DNA from: Blastobasis lacticolella
Lineage: Eukaryota > Arthropoda > Insecta > Lepidoptera > Blastobasidae
NCBI GenBank assembly: GCA_905147135.1
Contig: LR990048.1
Span: 19,018,563 to 19,082,562, forward strand
Reading direction: 5' to 3'
Length of the DNA stretch: 64,000 nt
Positions 36,441 to 48,208 of this stretch are shown here, piece by piece. The notes under the pieces are model-generated. The model worked only from the letters and a program-made list of their open reading frames with translations, made no database searches and was not told the DNA's origin. A program made the position numbers and the translations under genes. Positions within the stretch are counted from its first letter, which is position 1. Every line of letters starts with the position of its first letter.

Positions 36441-37559
36441 CGCTTATTATAAGAGCGTATTAATTTTTCTATAAGAAATAATTTAAATGTCGACACGGTC
36501 AATAAATATAAAAAAAAATTAAGAAGTGTTTACACATGAAATAAATGCACTTAATACCAGTTAAGCTTGTTAGCCGAAAATGAACAACCAATGGCGAATG
36601 CATAAAGCAAAATGCAATTTCATGCTTTACACATATAACCAAACAAAATAAGTTTACAATAATATAGTATACTTTTCAATTAAAAACAATTACCATAGTA
36701 GGCCTCTGGGTATTCGTGGTCATAATCTTGATTGATCATTCCTCAAAACACCTGGAAAATGGGAACAGGAATGTTAAGTATTTTAATATAACGGTCACAG
36801 TTAAAGGGAGCGGCGAGGAAAGGTTTTGGAAACATTAGGTATAATTTATGTAAAACGGCAATTTACTGATGTTCTCACTTTTGAACCACCAACGAAAAAA
36901 TAGGGATGATGTAGAAGTCCTCCACTAATGTAGAAGTCCTATTGCTAATCCATGAAAAGTAAAGGTGAAAGAAAAAGGACAACATGGCACCAATATGAAC
37001 ATTATACCCTTGTTAAAAACTTAAATTATAATATACTACTTACGTTTATAAATAATAGAGTTTTCTTTGGCAGCGAAAACCGTGTTGGACTATGAGGTTT
37101 GAGTAATTATAACTATATATCTCAAGTTCTGGAGTTGGCTAATTTCTCAATTTTTTTCTCAATGGGTATCCTCTCACGACACAGCGATATTGAAACATTT
37201 CTCAAAAATTCAAATAGAAGCCGATAGGAATCTATTACATTACAATAACAAATTATAATTCACAAAAATACAAAAACTATTTCTGTCAAAAAGTAGTATC
37301 TTTTTCGAGGAGTTCGACTTGGCTTTGGATACAAGGTATCAGTAGTGAATGTTTATAAAAAAGAACTTTCGCGTATTATTTATATAAGTATATTAATTTG
37401 ATTCTAAAAATGTATAAACATTAGTTAAAGATATTATAATATTTATTCATATATGCACATATTGGTGATATATTTTGTATTCAACCTAGATGTCTAGTAT
37501 GTAAAATTATATTTAAAAAATTATTTGACAGCCACTCGATGCTGGCCGTTCGCTTTTAC

Positions 37560-38420
37560 CAAGTTTATGGCTCTGGATACTGCGATTCCTTCCCCGTGAA
37601 TTTAAGCTTGAGTTCTTCAAGTGTGTCGGCCGTCACTATGACTTCAAGTGTCATCGGAAAACATGACATATTCGACGTCCTCACACGCAGTCGATATGTC
37701 ATTGAATATTACCAGGTGTTCCTGGTTTGACATTTCCCATGACGGACCCCTGGGGCACAGCACACCCACCACTGTACTCAACGTCGGATTTTGAAACGTT
37801 TACGTAGGTTACCTATTTACGGTTTGATAAGAAAGACGATAGTGTTTCATGAAATGCTACACGAAAACCATACTTGTGAAACTTATTCAGCAGCAGTTCG
37901 TGGTTAACCATCTCGAAGGCGCGCGAAAAGTCGCAGAATATAGCTGCCACCTGTCGCCCGGCCTCGAGGTGGCCCATCACGCGGGTCACCACGTCGCGCA
38001 CGGTGTCTCCCGTGGACCACCCCTGCCGATATGCATACTCTTGAGTGTTCAGAAGTTTGTTCTCAGTTAGGAAACCCTATGATCCTGTCGCTTAACAACC
38101 CTTCAAATATTTTGGATGCTATTGGGATCAATGATACTGGCGGATACGATTTAGGTACGTCTATTTCACCTTTGCCCTTATATATTGGCTGAATTTTACT
38201 CATTTTCAATGTGTCAATGTGTTTTCAACGTTCCCGCAGTAACGCACTGATTAAATATACTCAGTAATATAGAAATTACCACAGGTGGAAGATAGTCAAG
38301 GAGATATGTAGTCATGTCGTTGGCATCTTTGGAATTCTTACGTTTAATTTTGTTTATTTTTTTATTAATTTCACCCGGAGTGAATGGATGAAACACAAAA
38401 ACGGGTGGTTCTACAGAAAG
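37560..38420 (-). mobile_element. Jockey/CR1-type LINE, RT fragments (left arm only)
   Basis: Minus-strand pieces in RT order: FHPFTPGEINKKINKIKRKN (38396-38214 frame), AAIFCDFSRAFEMVNHELLL (38001-37813), then PQGSVMGN and FSDDT (37790-37640). Frames are broken. Together with ORF1 and endonuclease pieces at 39430-40512 these are one LINE split by a transposase gene. The corresponding DNA is missing from the right arm. Confidence 0.75.
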
Positions 38421-38599
38421 ATAGCGACTAACATACGTAGGAGCCTGGTTGAGGCTTTGGCGCGCTCCGCGTCGCAGTCGCCGGGCGCGCTCTGCACGAG
38501 AACATCCAATGCACTGCCTCCCGTGTTATGCCTACACGTTTCCGTTGCGATTGCTCGCCATATGTTCTTAGACATGTTACCTGTGCCTTTTGAAATTAT

Positions 38600-39430
38600 G
38601 TTATTGATATATTCGCTACGTGTAGTTCGTTGTAGCGTTGATTACGCCGATTCGAGTTGGAATAGGTTATCGATTAGGTGTTGTTGGGATGGATTTTGCG
38701 TTATTTTTTCGATCGTTCAAATAATCACGCACCCGATGTTCAATATGTGCCGATGCCCCATCGTACTGATAGTACAAATTTTGACGATGGACAAAAGGAT
38801 CGGAATCACGTCTCTTAGCATTCCAAGTAGGCAGCACCATTAAGTCGTCCTTCAATAAAATGGGGTCCAATGATGGTATCATTTATTATGCCAGCCCAAA
38901 CGTTGAGACTGAAGCGTATTTGATACGCATTTCGTCACGTGAGATGGGGGTTCATAGCACTCCAGTAGTGTTCATTGTGAACATTGAAAAGTCCGATTCG
39001 TGTAAAAGTAGACTCGTCGGTCCAAAGAATGTTAGTTTGCTCATTCTCCAAAAGCCACTGACAAAACCGCCTTCGTAAGGCGAAATCATCTGGCGAAATA
39101 TCTTGAACCGGTTGATAGTGATACGGATGAAGCCCCGTAGCATTTAATAGCCGCCAAACATATGACTGAGACACATGGTATCGCCTGAAAGCTTTCCGAG
39201 TACTCCGCTGCGGGACCCGAGCAAAATAATTTAGTATCCGTATGTCTAACCTTTCTAAATCACGATGCGATAAGTCCTTTACTCTGTTTGTATTATTGGT
39301 CTGATAGTAAAACCTTATCATGTCTCATATTTCAATGTTGGAATAAGGATATGCTGCAAGCATGATTTTCACGCACTCCACAGCACAGGCTTCAAAATGC
39401 ATCTCGATGGACAGCTCGTTATCTCCTTTC
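38600..39430 (-). pseudogene. Tc1/IS630-type (DDE) transposase, broken, nested in the LINE
   Basis: Starts about 39430 (AVECVKIMLAAYPYSNIE, an HTH-type N-terminus after a frameshift), continues 39321-38935 with SQSYVWRLLNATGLHPYHYQ and the first catalytic Asp in LWTDESTFTR, then 38882-38667 with the second catalytic Asp in YQYDGASAH. The region of the third acidic residue is not recognisable. It sits inside LINE endonuclease/RT sequence. The right arm retains only its first ~40 codons (about 44190-44302). Confidence 0.75.
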
Positions 39431-40512
39431 GTTCTATCGTCAGTACTGACGGCTCCACGTAAATGCAGACGCCTCCTCCTCTTCGCGACCGCCGACACCA
39501 CTGTGCACATAGACTGAAGTTCTTTATTCTCGTATTCGTGAGATCAGGCAGTCTCAGACAATGCTTCGTCATGCATATAACGCTAACGTCGTCTCGTAAT
39601 TGTACCTCACATTCTAGCTTCCCAGTTTTATTTTCCAATCTGTTAAAGTTTTGGTACAGAATCGTTAGTGATTGAACGTTGATTGATTGCTCACTCCTCA
39701 GGTGATTTAGTAGGCTTTGGACGGAGAAAGGGCATCCATTCGGATATTCTAGTGTTCATAGGCCATATATTTGTAGCTAGGAATTCCGTGAAGACAGATT
39801 GTGGAATAAAATTTTAAAGGAGCAGCAGGTATCTCGTTTGCAGGCACTTTTTCTACAGTGTACGACAAACCACAAGGTACACCATTCAAGTATGACACAA
39901 TGTCCTCACAGCTCGTCTCCTTGCTAAAATAGCATCCATGCAAGTATCGATGTATCTCGACTACCCCAATTGAGGTGTTCAACGCAGATCCCTGAATCGC
40001 TTTAGGCCCAATTTGACGTCGGCGGTTTTCTACAGTCACCCAGTTAGACTGTGCAGGTGGCTCAGAGCTCGGATGTCTGAGCAGTTGTATTATTGTCATT
40101 CCTAGTTGCAATATATCTGTAGGTCAGGTTATTCGGTGATGAAATAGGCGAAATCGTTATTGAGGTAGCCGGGGCAGGGTCAGGTTTTGGTGGTTGAGTC
40201 GCTATTTTATTAGTTAGCGCTCTTGACGTCGACCCTCTTTGACTTGATCATAATGGCCGGTGCTTCGTTTGTCGGAGTGGGATGGCTTGATAGTGTAGGC
40301 GCGCGGCTAGACGGTGTAATTTTCTCAGCGGTGATTTCGCTTGATGCGGGCTGCGCTTCGGTGCCAACATAACTTGATCTTTGGACGTCTTGGTTAAATC
40401 CAGAATTTTTTAGTTGATTTATTTCACTTTTTATTGCACTTAGTTCATTTGTGATTTGATCAATTTTATTTTCCAGTGGTTGTAGGACAGTATTAAGCAC
40501 TTTTTTTATCAT
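39430..40512 (-). mobile_element. LINE ORF1 and endonuclease start (left arm)
   Basis: 40512-40210 encodes a coiled-coil N-terminus (ENKIDQITNELSAIKSEINQ). 40111-39749 continues the ORF1-like protein (IHRYLHGCYFSKETS; SYLNGVPCGLSYTV). 39638-39430 starts an APE-type endonuclease (MENKTGKLECEVQL; SVICMTKHCLRLPDL; GGGVCIYV). The right-arm copy is 43440-44190. Frames are broken between the parts. Confidence 0.7.
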
Positions 40513-40549
40513 TTCACTATCGATTTACGACATTTTACCATGGAAATTA

Positions 40550-40965
40550 GGTAATTCGCTCTAGTGAAATTTTACGACCAACCCGCGAACGCGACTGACA
40601 GGCGCGCGAGAACAGGAGACAACTCGGGGGCACATCTACGCAGGACTATTGCCGGTATACCATCAGGTCCACTAGCCTTGTTCACGTCCAGAATCCGCAG
40701 GATTTTTAATGGCACCTCTGCCATAGCGCAGTCAGCTCGGGGTGAGATAGGTGGTGTTTTTCTTGCAGTATCCAAACGTGAAATCGCCGCGAAAAGAGAA
40801 GCAAGCAAATTCGCTTTTTCTTCAGCAGCATAGGCCAATGTTCCGTCTGGCTCCAGCAACGGTGGCAACGAAGACTGACTGAAATTTTGACGAAGACCAA
40901 AACGCCTTACTCCCAGGAGGGTAAGAGCGTGTAGCGTCCTTTTGCCAGACTTGGCGAGTTTAATG
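40550..40965 (-). mobile_element. Second LINE fragment, start of RT domain
   Basis: Minus strand reads AAEEKANLLASLFAAISRLD and LDVNKASGPDGIPAIVLRRC, the conserved start of a Jockey/CR1-type RT domain. Lies in the spacer between the two arms. Confidence 0.75.
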
Positions 40966-41304
40966 TTCCTAGTTCTGAAATAATTGGAGCTTTAAATCTA
41001 ATCTTTGGTTAGTGGTATACAGGTGATAAATAATAAAACCCTGTTTAAGACTGGTACTCAGTATCATCATGAAATAGGTCTTTCTTTGATTAGACAAAAA
41101 AACAAAACTATTTTTTCTAAAAAAAATTGTAACTCTATAGGCACATGAGAAGCGAGTGACGTTGTCACACTTCAAATTATTGTCAATATACAATACAATT
41201 CTCCTTATTTAATTTAAGCTGTCATCTGGCTTGTATTTCTAAAACAATCCAACAGAGTTTGCAATGTTTAGGGTCCTTCCTAGACCATATAACTACATAC
41301 AGGA

Positions 41305-41930
41305 TGATAGGCCGACGATGAAGTCTTACAATGATATCAATTTAATAAGATAATGATTCAGTATCTAATACCTAGTCATCATTAAATAAAAAAATAATAC
41401 AAGAAACATAACCAGGAATGCCATCCCATTTCTATGAACTATTAGGCCCGATTCCTGATTAAAACTACATATGTATTTTGATAAATATTATTTGAAAATT
41501 AAATACTTATACAAGAAGAAGGAAGAAGTTGCCGGCAAAAACTAGTAAGTACTTTACCGAAATGCGAATGTGAAGAGCTTATCAGATTTAAGTTATTTTA
41601 TGGAAAAACAAAGATTTTACTATGTTATTTATGAAGGGGAAATAAACACTTTATTATGAGCATATCACTCCTTATTTTTAATCCAACAATTAACTAAATT
41701 AACTTAATCATAGTGATAAAGCCAGGGAGCGAAAAATGTCAAGTAACAATGACTTTCATAAAAACGCATAACAGATAGGCGCGATCTACGCCTTGACCAT
41801 AATCCAGGATTTCGCAGATCACATAATAACAGTAAACCTGATTAGATTGGACCACCATTGCTACACATTAAGTTGCCTAAATCTTATGATTTCCAAATGT
41901 TTTTTCCCTCATCGTACGAGCATCAGTTAT
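41305..41930. repeat. Segmental repeat (second copy) and dispersed repeat
   Basis: Direct copy of 22925-23404, followed by a dispersed repeat (cgccttgaccataatccagg at 41791). Located in the spacer of the inverted duplication, with no kinase exon attached. Confidence 0.7.
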
Positions 41931-41979
41931 TTTTAAAATTATAACAAAGTATAGTTATACTTTAAATCACGATCTTTGG

Positions 41980-43420
41980 TTATCCATTATCCAAAGATAA
42001 TGGAAGCGTTGAACAAGTAGGTAGGTACAATAGCAAATGTGTAGTCGCCACTGAGACATGCGTATTTGCGCCGATTTGCGTTTTCAGCAGAGGCGGCACC
42101 GGCCCCTGCTTGACACGCAGTGGCTGGAAGATGGGACGACGCGAGGGTATCGGTATGCACGTAGCATCCCAGACCAAGGGCCGTCCCAGTTTCCAGGGCA
42201 TGAGTGTCATTCCGTCTGGTCTTTTCCCATCATCGCGGGCTAAACCGTTGGGTTCCAGCACTGCGGGAGCACCAGCGGAGGAAAAGGCCCGACGGATGAC
42301 ATCATTGAGGTCCGCGTGGCGTGGAATGCGTCCGGCGCTCCTACTACACGACAAACCATGGTGGCCGAGCTAGTCTACAGGGCGGTCACAGTGGCAGTCG
42401 TGTGGAGCGCTGCAAGGAGCTCCAAGACGCAGGGCCGTGGCAATCCTGAAAGTAGCACGGTCGAGCAAAGTGCCAATGTTTTTTGAAGGCATTGCCTGGA
42501 GCCAGAGACCCGACTCCCACTCGCCAGCAGCTAGTAAGCGAGCACGCTCTGCAGAATTGGTAGTTGCGTTTAAAAGTTTGTTTCGCGCCAATCTACAGAG
42601 CGGCTCGTCCCATAGCCGCTGCGAATAAGAATTAGTGGGCTCTGCCTCCGGGCAAGCCAACTGCCACGCTAATTTGGCCTCGGTAGAAAATGCCGATGGA
42701 AAGGTCCCTAGTTTAAACAATAATTTATCCACTAGGGACTGTGTACCGAGAACAAAAACGCTGGCAAGGACACACTAGACACTTTGCGAACGCCCAGACC
42801 ACCATAGCGAATAGGCAATGATGCCTGCTCCCAAGAAGAATTTTCCAAATTAATGTTTAAAACTGATGTAAGTGTTTGTTGTCTAGGAGTTCTAGAAGAA
42901 CGGGATGTTTCCAAAGTTGACAACACCGTAAAACGTACATGAATTTTGGAACAAGAAGGCAATACCGTATTATAAAAAAGCCATGTGACTGTTAATTTTG
43001 AGTAGGCCATCTGCAATTGAATTGAAATTTTGAATTTTGTAGTCAACAAAATATTTCAGCGATTCGTCAAAAATAGGCGACCCTAGAAGGTGTAGGTTAG
43101 TCTTGATGACGACTGTGATATTTGGGGCTTGGGCGCAAAATGCTTGTAAAACAGCGCGAGCCGATGAACAAGACTCGGAGATATACAGGTCACACTTCGA
43201 GAAATTCAGGTCCAGACTTATGGCACTGAACTCTCGAATGAGGAGCTGTAGATCCTGTAAGACAGTTGTAGCATCACCTCCTAGGGTGCCGTCGTCCAAG
43301 TACCAAACGTTTAATTTTGAATTTAGTTTTTCGACTATGGGGTGTATCGCAAGACTAAAAATGGCCGGCCCAAGAGGGTTACCTTGCTGGCAGCCGACCG
43401 CCGAGTGCAAAAAGTGGCCT
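41980..43420 (-). mobile_element. Non-LTR element with C-terminal CCHC and restriction-like endonuclease, degenerate
   Basis: 43410-42970 carries RT motifs GCQQGNPLGPAIFSLAIHP and VWYLDDGTLGG (YxDD box). 43049-42732 continues in a shifted frame (CSKIHVRFTVLSTLETSR; IRYGGLGVRKVS). 42732-42370 has NSYSQRLWDEPLC and then CHC; after an in-frame TAG (42372-42370) the frame continues [20 protein letters not shown] and [20 protein letters not shown]. The C-x-C...H-x3/4-C motif followed by RPD...WD resembles the zinc knuckle plus PD-(D/E)XK endonuclease of R2/NeSL/Hero-type non-LTR elements. Class assignment is inference. Confidence 0.65.
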
Positions 43421-43439
43421 TTGTGTATAAGATTTCATC

Positions 43440-44302
43440 ACCGAATAACCTGACCTTACAGAGATATTGCAACTAGGAATGACAATAATACAACTGCCCA
43501 GACAACACAAACTGCCCAAAATCCAAACTCAGCGCCACGTGCACAGTCTAACTGGGTGACTGTAGAAAAACGCCTACGTCAGATTAGGCCTAAAGCGATT
43601 CAGGGATCTGCGTTGAACACCTCAATTGGGGGAGTCGAGATACATCGATACTTGCATGGATGCTATTTTAGCAAGGAGACGAGCTTTGAGGACATTGTGT
43701 CATACTTAAATGGTGTACCTTGTGGTTTGTCGTACACTGTGAAAAGCGAAAAAGTGCCTGTAAACGAGATACCTGCTGCTCCTTTAAAATAGGTATTCCA
43801 CAATCTCTCTTCACGGAATTCCTAGCTACAGATATATGGCCTATGAACACTAGACTATTCGAATGGAAGCCCTTTCTCCGTCCAAAGCCCACTAAATCAC
43901 CTGAGGAGTGAGCAATCAATCAACGTTCAATCACTAACGGTTCTGTACCAAAACATTAACAGACTGGAAAATAAAACTGGGTAACTAGAATGTGAGATAC
44001 AATTACGAGACGACGTTAGCGTTATATGCATGACGGAGCATTGGCTGAGACTGCCTGATCTCACGAGTACGAGAATAATGAACTTCAGTCTTCGTGCACA
44101 GTGGTGTCGGCGGTCGCGAAGAGGAGGAGCCTTCTACATTTACATGGAGCCGTCAGTACTGAAGATAGAACGAAAGGAGATAACGAGCTGTCCATCGAGA
44201 TGCATTTTGAAGCCTGTGCTGTGGAGTGCGTGAAAATCATGCGTGCAGCATATCCTTATTCCAACATTGAAAGATGCGACATGATAAGGTTTTACTACCA
44301 GA
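43440..44302 (+). mobile_element. LINE ORF1/endonuclease remnant plus transposase stub (right arm)
   Basis: 43556-43792 reads IHRYLHGCYFSKETSFEDIV, 44030-44180 reads MTEHWLRLPDLTSTRIMNFS, and the frame 44101-44302 passes into AVECVKIMRAAYPYSNIERC of the transposase N-terminus, ending MIRFYYQ where a MITE begins. The same LINE-transposase joint exists in the left arm, so it predates the duplication. Confidence 0.7.
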
Positions 44303-44460
44303 GGGCCTATCGGCTATCTCAGTGGACAACTGAATTTGACATAAAAAAATCTGACACTACTCTTATTTGGTAGACGCTATTGGCAGTTTTCAACGTAGAT
44401 GACGTGGTGTAGAATTATCTAGTGTCAAATACAGTTGTCAACTGAGTTAGCCAATAGCCC
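44303..44460. mobile_element. 158-bp MITE
   Basis: Terminal inverted repeats of ~39 bp with about four mismatches and one gap: left gggcctatcggctatctcag, right (inverted) gggctattggctaactcag. It sits where the left arm carries 1.7 kb of transposase and LINE RT DNA. Confidence 0.7.
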
Positions 44461-45629
44461 CGCTGACCTATAACACAAACAGAGTGAAAGCGAACCACCA
44501 GCATCGAGTGGCTGTCAAATAATTTTTTAAATATAATTTTCATACTAGACATCTAGGTTGGATACAAAATATATCACCAATATGTGCAGATATTAATAAA
44601 TATTATAATATCTTTAAATAATGTTTATACATTTTTAGAATAAAATTAATATTCTTATATAAATAATACGCGAAAGTTCTTTTTTATAAACATTCACCTT
44701 GTATCCAAAGCCAAACCGGAAAAAAAAAAACTTCTCGGAAAAGAAACTACTTTTTGACAGAAATAGGTTTTTTTTTGTATTTTCGTGAATTCTAATTTGT
44801 TATTGTAATATAATAAATAAAATAAATATCGGCTTCTATTTGAATTTTTGAGAAATGTTTCAATATCGCTGTGTGGTGAGAGGATGCCCATTGAGAAATT
44901 GTGAAATAGGTTAACTCCAGAACTTGAAAAATATAGATAAAATTACTCAAACCTCATAGTCGAACACTGTTTTCGCTGCCAAAGAAAACTCTGTTATTTA
45001 TAAAAGTAAGTAGTATATTATAATTTAAGTTTTTAACAAGGGTATAATGTTCATATTTGTGCCATGTTGTCCTTTTCCTTTCACCTTTACTTTGCATGGA
45101 TTAGCAATAGGACTTCTACATTAGTGGAGGACTTCTACATCATCCCATACTTTTTCGTTGGTGGTTCAAAAGTGAGAATTTCAGTAAATTGCCGTTTTAC
45201 ATAAATTATACCTAATGTTTCATTGTAAGCATTCATAGAATATAATTATTAGACAAAACCTTTCCTCGCCGCTCCCTTTAACTGAGACCGTTATATTAAA
45301 ATACTTAACATTCCTGTTCCCATTTTCCAGGTGTTTTGAGGAATGATCAATCAAGATTATGACCACGAATAACCAGAGGCCTACTATGGTAATTGTTTTT
45401 AATTGAAAAGCTTAACTATATTATTGTAAACATATTTTGTTTGGTTATATGTGTAAAGCATGAAATTGCATTTTGCTTTATGCATTCGCCATTTGTTTTT
45501 CATATTGGGCTAACAAGTGTAACTTGTATTAAGTGCATTTATTTCATGTGTAAACACTTCTTAAAAGTATTGTATATTTATTGACCGTGTCGACATTTAA
45601 ATTTAAATTATTTCTTACAGAAAAATTAA

Positions 45630-45905
45630 TTGGCCCTTGTAATAAGCCAGACTTATTTGGATATAAATACCTACCTACATATTATACCTGTACCAAAACA
45701 TGAATTTCTATTAGGTAAATATAAGCAAAGGCTAAACAAGACTTTTATATGGCCAAACTTATATTTGAAGTGCACTATTATTTGTTCGAGCCATCAATTT
45801 ATTTTTGCATTTGATAGCACACATCCTCTTGATAATGGACATCTACAGGTGTATGGTTTGCACTGGTACATTGGTACTACAATGACATTAAAGCTCCATT
45901 ATTGA
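45630..45905 (+). other. Exon-like open stretch conserved in both arms (right copy)
   Basis: Right-arm partner of 36184-36440: KHEFLLGKYKQRLNKTFIWP, then LDNGHLQVYGLHWYIGTTM. Preceded by tttcttacag and followed after its stop by 'ttttattttcag'. Unrecognised; see the left copy. Confidence 0.3.
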
Positions 45906-46754
45906 CTTTTATTTTCAGGTAGACGGTGCCGAACACAACTAGAGAACATTCTGTGATCCTGCGGTGATTATTTTAAATTGAGAGGCGCTTGACTATTACT
46001 TTGTAATTAATTTCTAGACAAATTATATGTATGTTAATTATGTGCCATTTGTGTTTTCTTTAATATAAGAATTGGAATCAGTAATAAATAATAAAGTGCA
46101 ATATGAAAATCGAGAAAATGCAATCGATATGGCATCCCTAGCCAAATTGCAATCGATAGATTGTTGTAACGTTATGACCGCAGCACTAGTCAAAATTGTT
46201 ATGTCAAACTATACGTCAAAACCGATGCTCACGGTTTTCTCTACGACGTCCGTGTCTCTATGGACGTTTCTTATAATCTGTGCACACTTTACTGCGAACC
46301 GCGCGTCGGCTAAATAGCACGTAAGCATTACCTCTGTAATTTTGTAATAAAAATACTTTGTTCTTGTTGTATAATCCTTGCTTTTATTTAACATAAGTCC
46401 AATCTAGTGTTCCCGTTTTAAAAGTGTTTTAGTTTGAATTACTACTGTAACCTTGTAGGAGAACCGGTGGCCAATGAGGTCGGCGGTTTAAAATAAATAT
46501 GTAGTTTGGATCAGGAATCGGGCCTAATATTTTATAAAAGTGGGATGGTTATATTTCTTGTACTTGCACTCTGTATTTCGCCATAAGATAATAAACTTAA
46601 TCGTTATCGTGGATATTATAAATAAAGGAAGCTCATCATTCAGTATCAAATTAATTCTCGGAATATTCACATGTGATTTTATTTTATTATTTTTTATTCA
46701 GTTTTACAATCATATTTTCAGAAAAACGTGTATTAGATACCAGTGCTCGTGAAC

Positions 46755-48208
46755 ATGGAAAATCCAGAAGTTAGTATCGATAAGTTCACAGATGAGTTAA
46801 GAAAATCAATTGTAAAAGTTGCGGAAAATGAGAACTTCGAGAAGTACAACATATCGGTTAAAGTGATTACTACACTTGGTGGTTGTTACTCAGGGGAACT
46901 GTTTGCTGTCGACATTATCGGGAGCACTCCTGCTGGTGAAAAAGAAATCAATCTTTTCGTGAAGAAATTGGTACCAGAAGCAGTTGAGAATATGAAGGAT
47001 ATTGCTTCTTTAACTGATGCTTACGCTAGAGAAGCGTTTGTTTATGGTCAACTTTCGAAAGTGTTTACCGAATTACAAAACGAAGCTAATGTACCAGAAG
47101 AGGAAAGACTTAAAGTAATAAAAAGTTATAAAAATACTTGCAATGAGTCAGTGATATTAGAGAATATAGCGAAAAAGGGTTTCAAAACTGGTTTCCGAAT
47201 GAAAGTGAATTCATTTGGATTCACGAAATTGGCATTAGAACAACTTGCAAAGTTTCATGGTTTGTCTTTTGTAATGGAAAAGCGGAAAACAACATATTAC
47301 AGGGAGAACGTGAAAACTTTATATAACTTATACAACATGGACGGATGGAAAAAGATTATAACAGGCATTATGCAAAACAATGCAAAAAATTTAAAAGATA
47401 CAATTTTAAGAAAGAAAGTTGAAGACTTCATTCCGGTTGCTGTAGAGCGATATGAACAATACTTTCAAGACAACGGCAGACATAAACAAGTTCTATGTCA
47501 TGGAGATTTTCGAATGAACAATACTATAAGTAGAGAAATCGTAAGTTAATCATGTAATAATACGTATAAATATAAACCACTAAATCGTTAAAAAATATAT
47601 GTTTACCTAATTCTACTTCCAGCTAATAATGATATAACAACAAACCCCCAGTTACCATTAATACCCAACCCTCGGTGGACAGAAGTTTATTGAAAAATTA
47701 AAAATAATACATTCCTATTCCTCGAACACCTTTTAAGAAGAGGTCGTTTTTCCCAATTTAGTTTCATTTCCAAGACAAAACTAAAAGATGTGACTTAATA
47801 TTATTTTAGGATGGAGTGGTGACTGAGGTGATACCAGTGGACTACCAAACAGCTTTCTACGGTTGCCCAATCGACGATATCCTATTCTTCATCTACATCG
47901 GCAGTGACAAGAAACTGAGAGAAAATCATTTAACAGATTTCAAAGACATATACTACAATACTATGGAGAAATTCTTGCAATTTTTCAACATGCAGTTGAA
48001 GGAAGTATTCCCGAGAGAAGTTTTTGACCGAACCTTCCAAGAAAGGCGTGAGTATGGATTGTGTGTCGCAATGATTTTCATGGGTATGCTGTTATTTGAG
48101 GATACAGAAATGCTGGATATAAGTAAAGATAACATGGGAGAATGGCAACCCAAAGTGCATGAAAGCTTTCAAGAGAGATTTGGAGATATTATAAATGAAT
48201 TTCTATAA
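46755..48208 (+). CDS. EcKL (ecdysteroid-kinase-like) gene 5, complete, twin of gene 4
   Basis: Predicted 394-aa EcKL/CHK kinase. Exons 46755-47540 (262 codons) and 47810-48208 (132 codons plus stop); 269-bp intron, phase 0. All core motifs are present: FVKK, HGDFRMNN (249-256), VDYQ (272-275). About 19 replacements separate it from gene 4: nine in exon 1 and ten in the half-as-long exon 2. Several are non-conservative: Pro39Thr and Ser44Cys in the glycine-rich segment, Glu127Lys, Glu150Lys and Arg259Ser. The exon 2 block ILFFIY-GSDKK-RENH is not like gene 4 but like the orphan exon at 63.2 kb, suggesting gene conversion. Upstream, 46672-46754 matches gene 4's flank and contains a TTCAGTT initiator-like word near 46698. 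Open throughout; probably functional or only recently relaxed. Confidence 0.92.

Larger units (their letters stand above)
31592..40145. repeat. Inverted duplication, left arm (contains EcKL gene 4)
   Basis: Reverse complement of 43430-56902 in broken collinear blocks. Examples: 31592-31917 against 56590-56902; 31918-32690 against 50990-51865; 32748-37550 against 44490-49290; 39310-40145 against 43430-44300. Arm-specific differences: this arm keeps LINE RT and transposase DNA (37560-39300) that the right arm lacks, and it lacks the foldback interior, the LINE tail at 48608-48797 and the RNase-H LINE. Confidence 0.85.
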
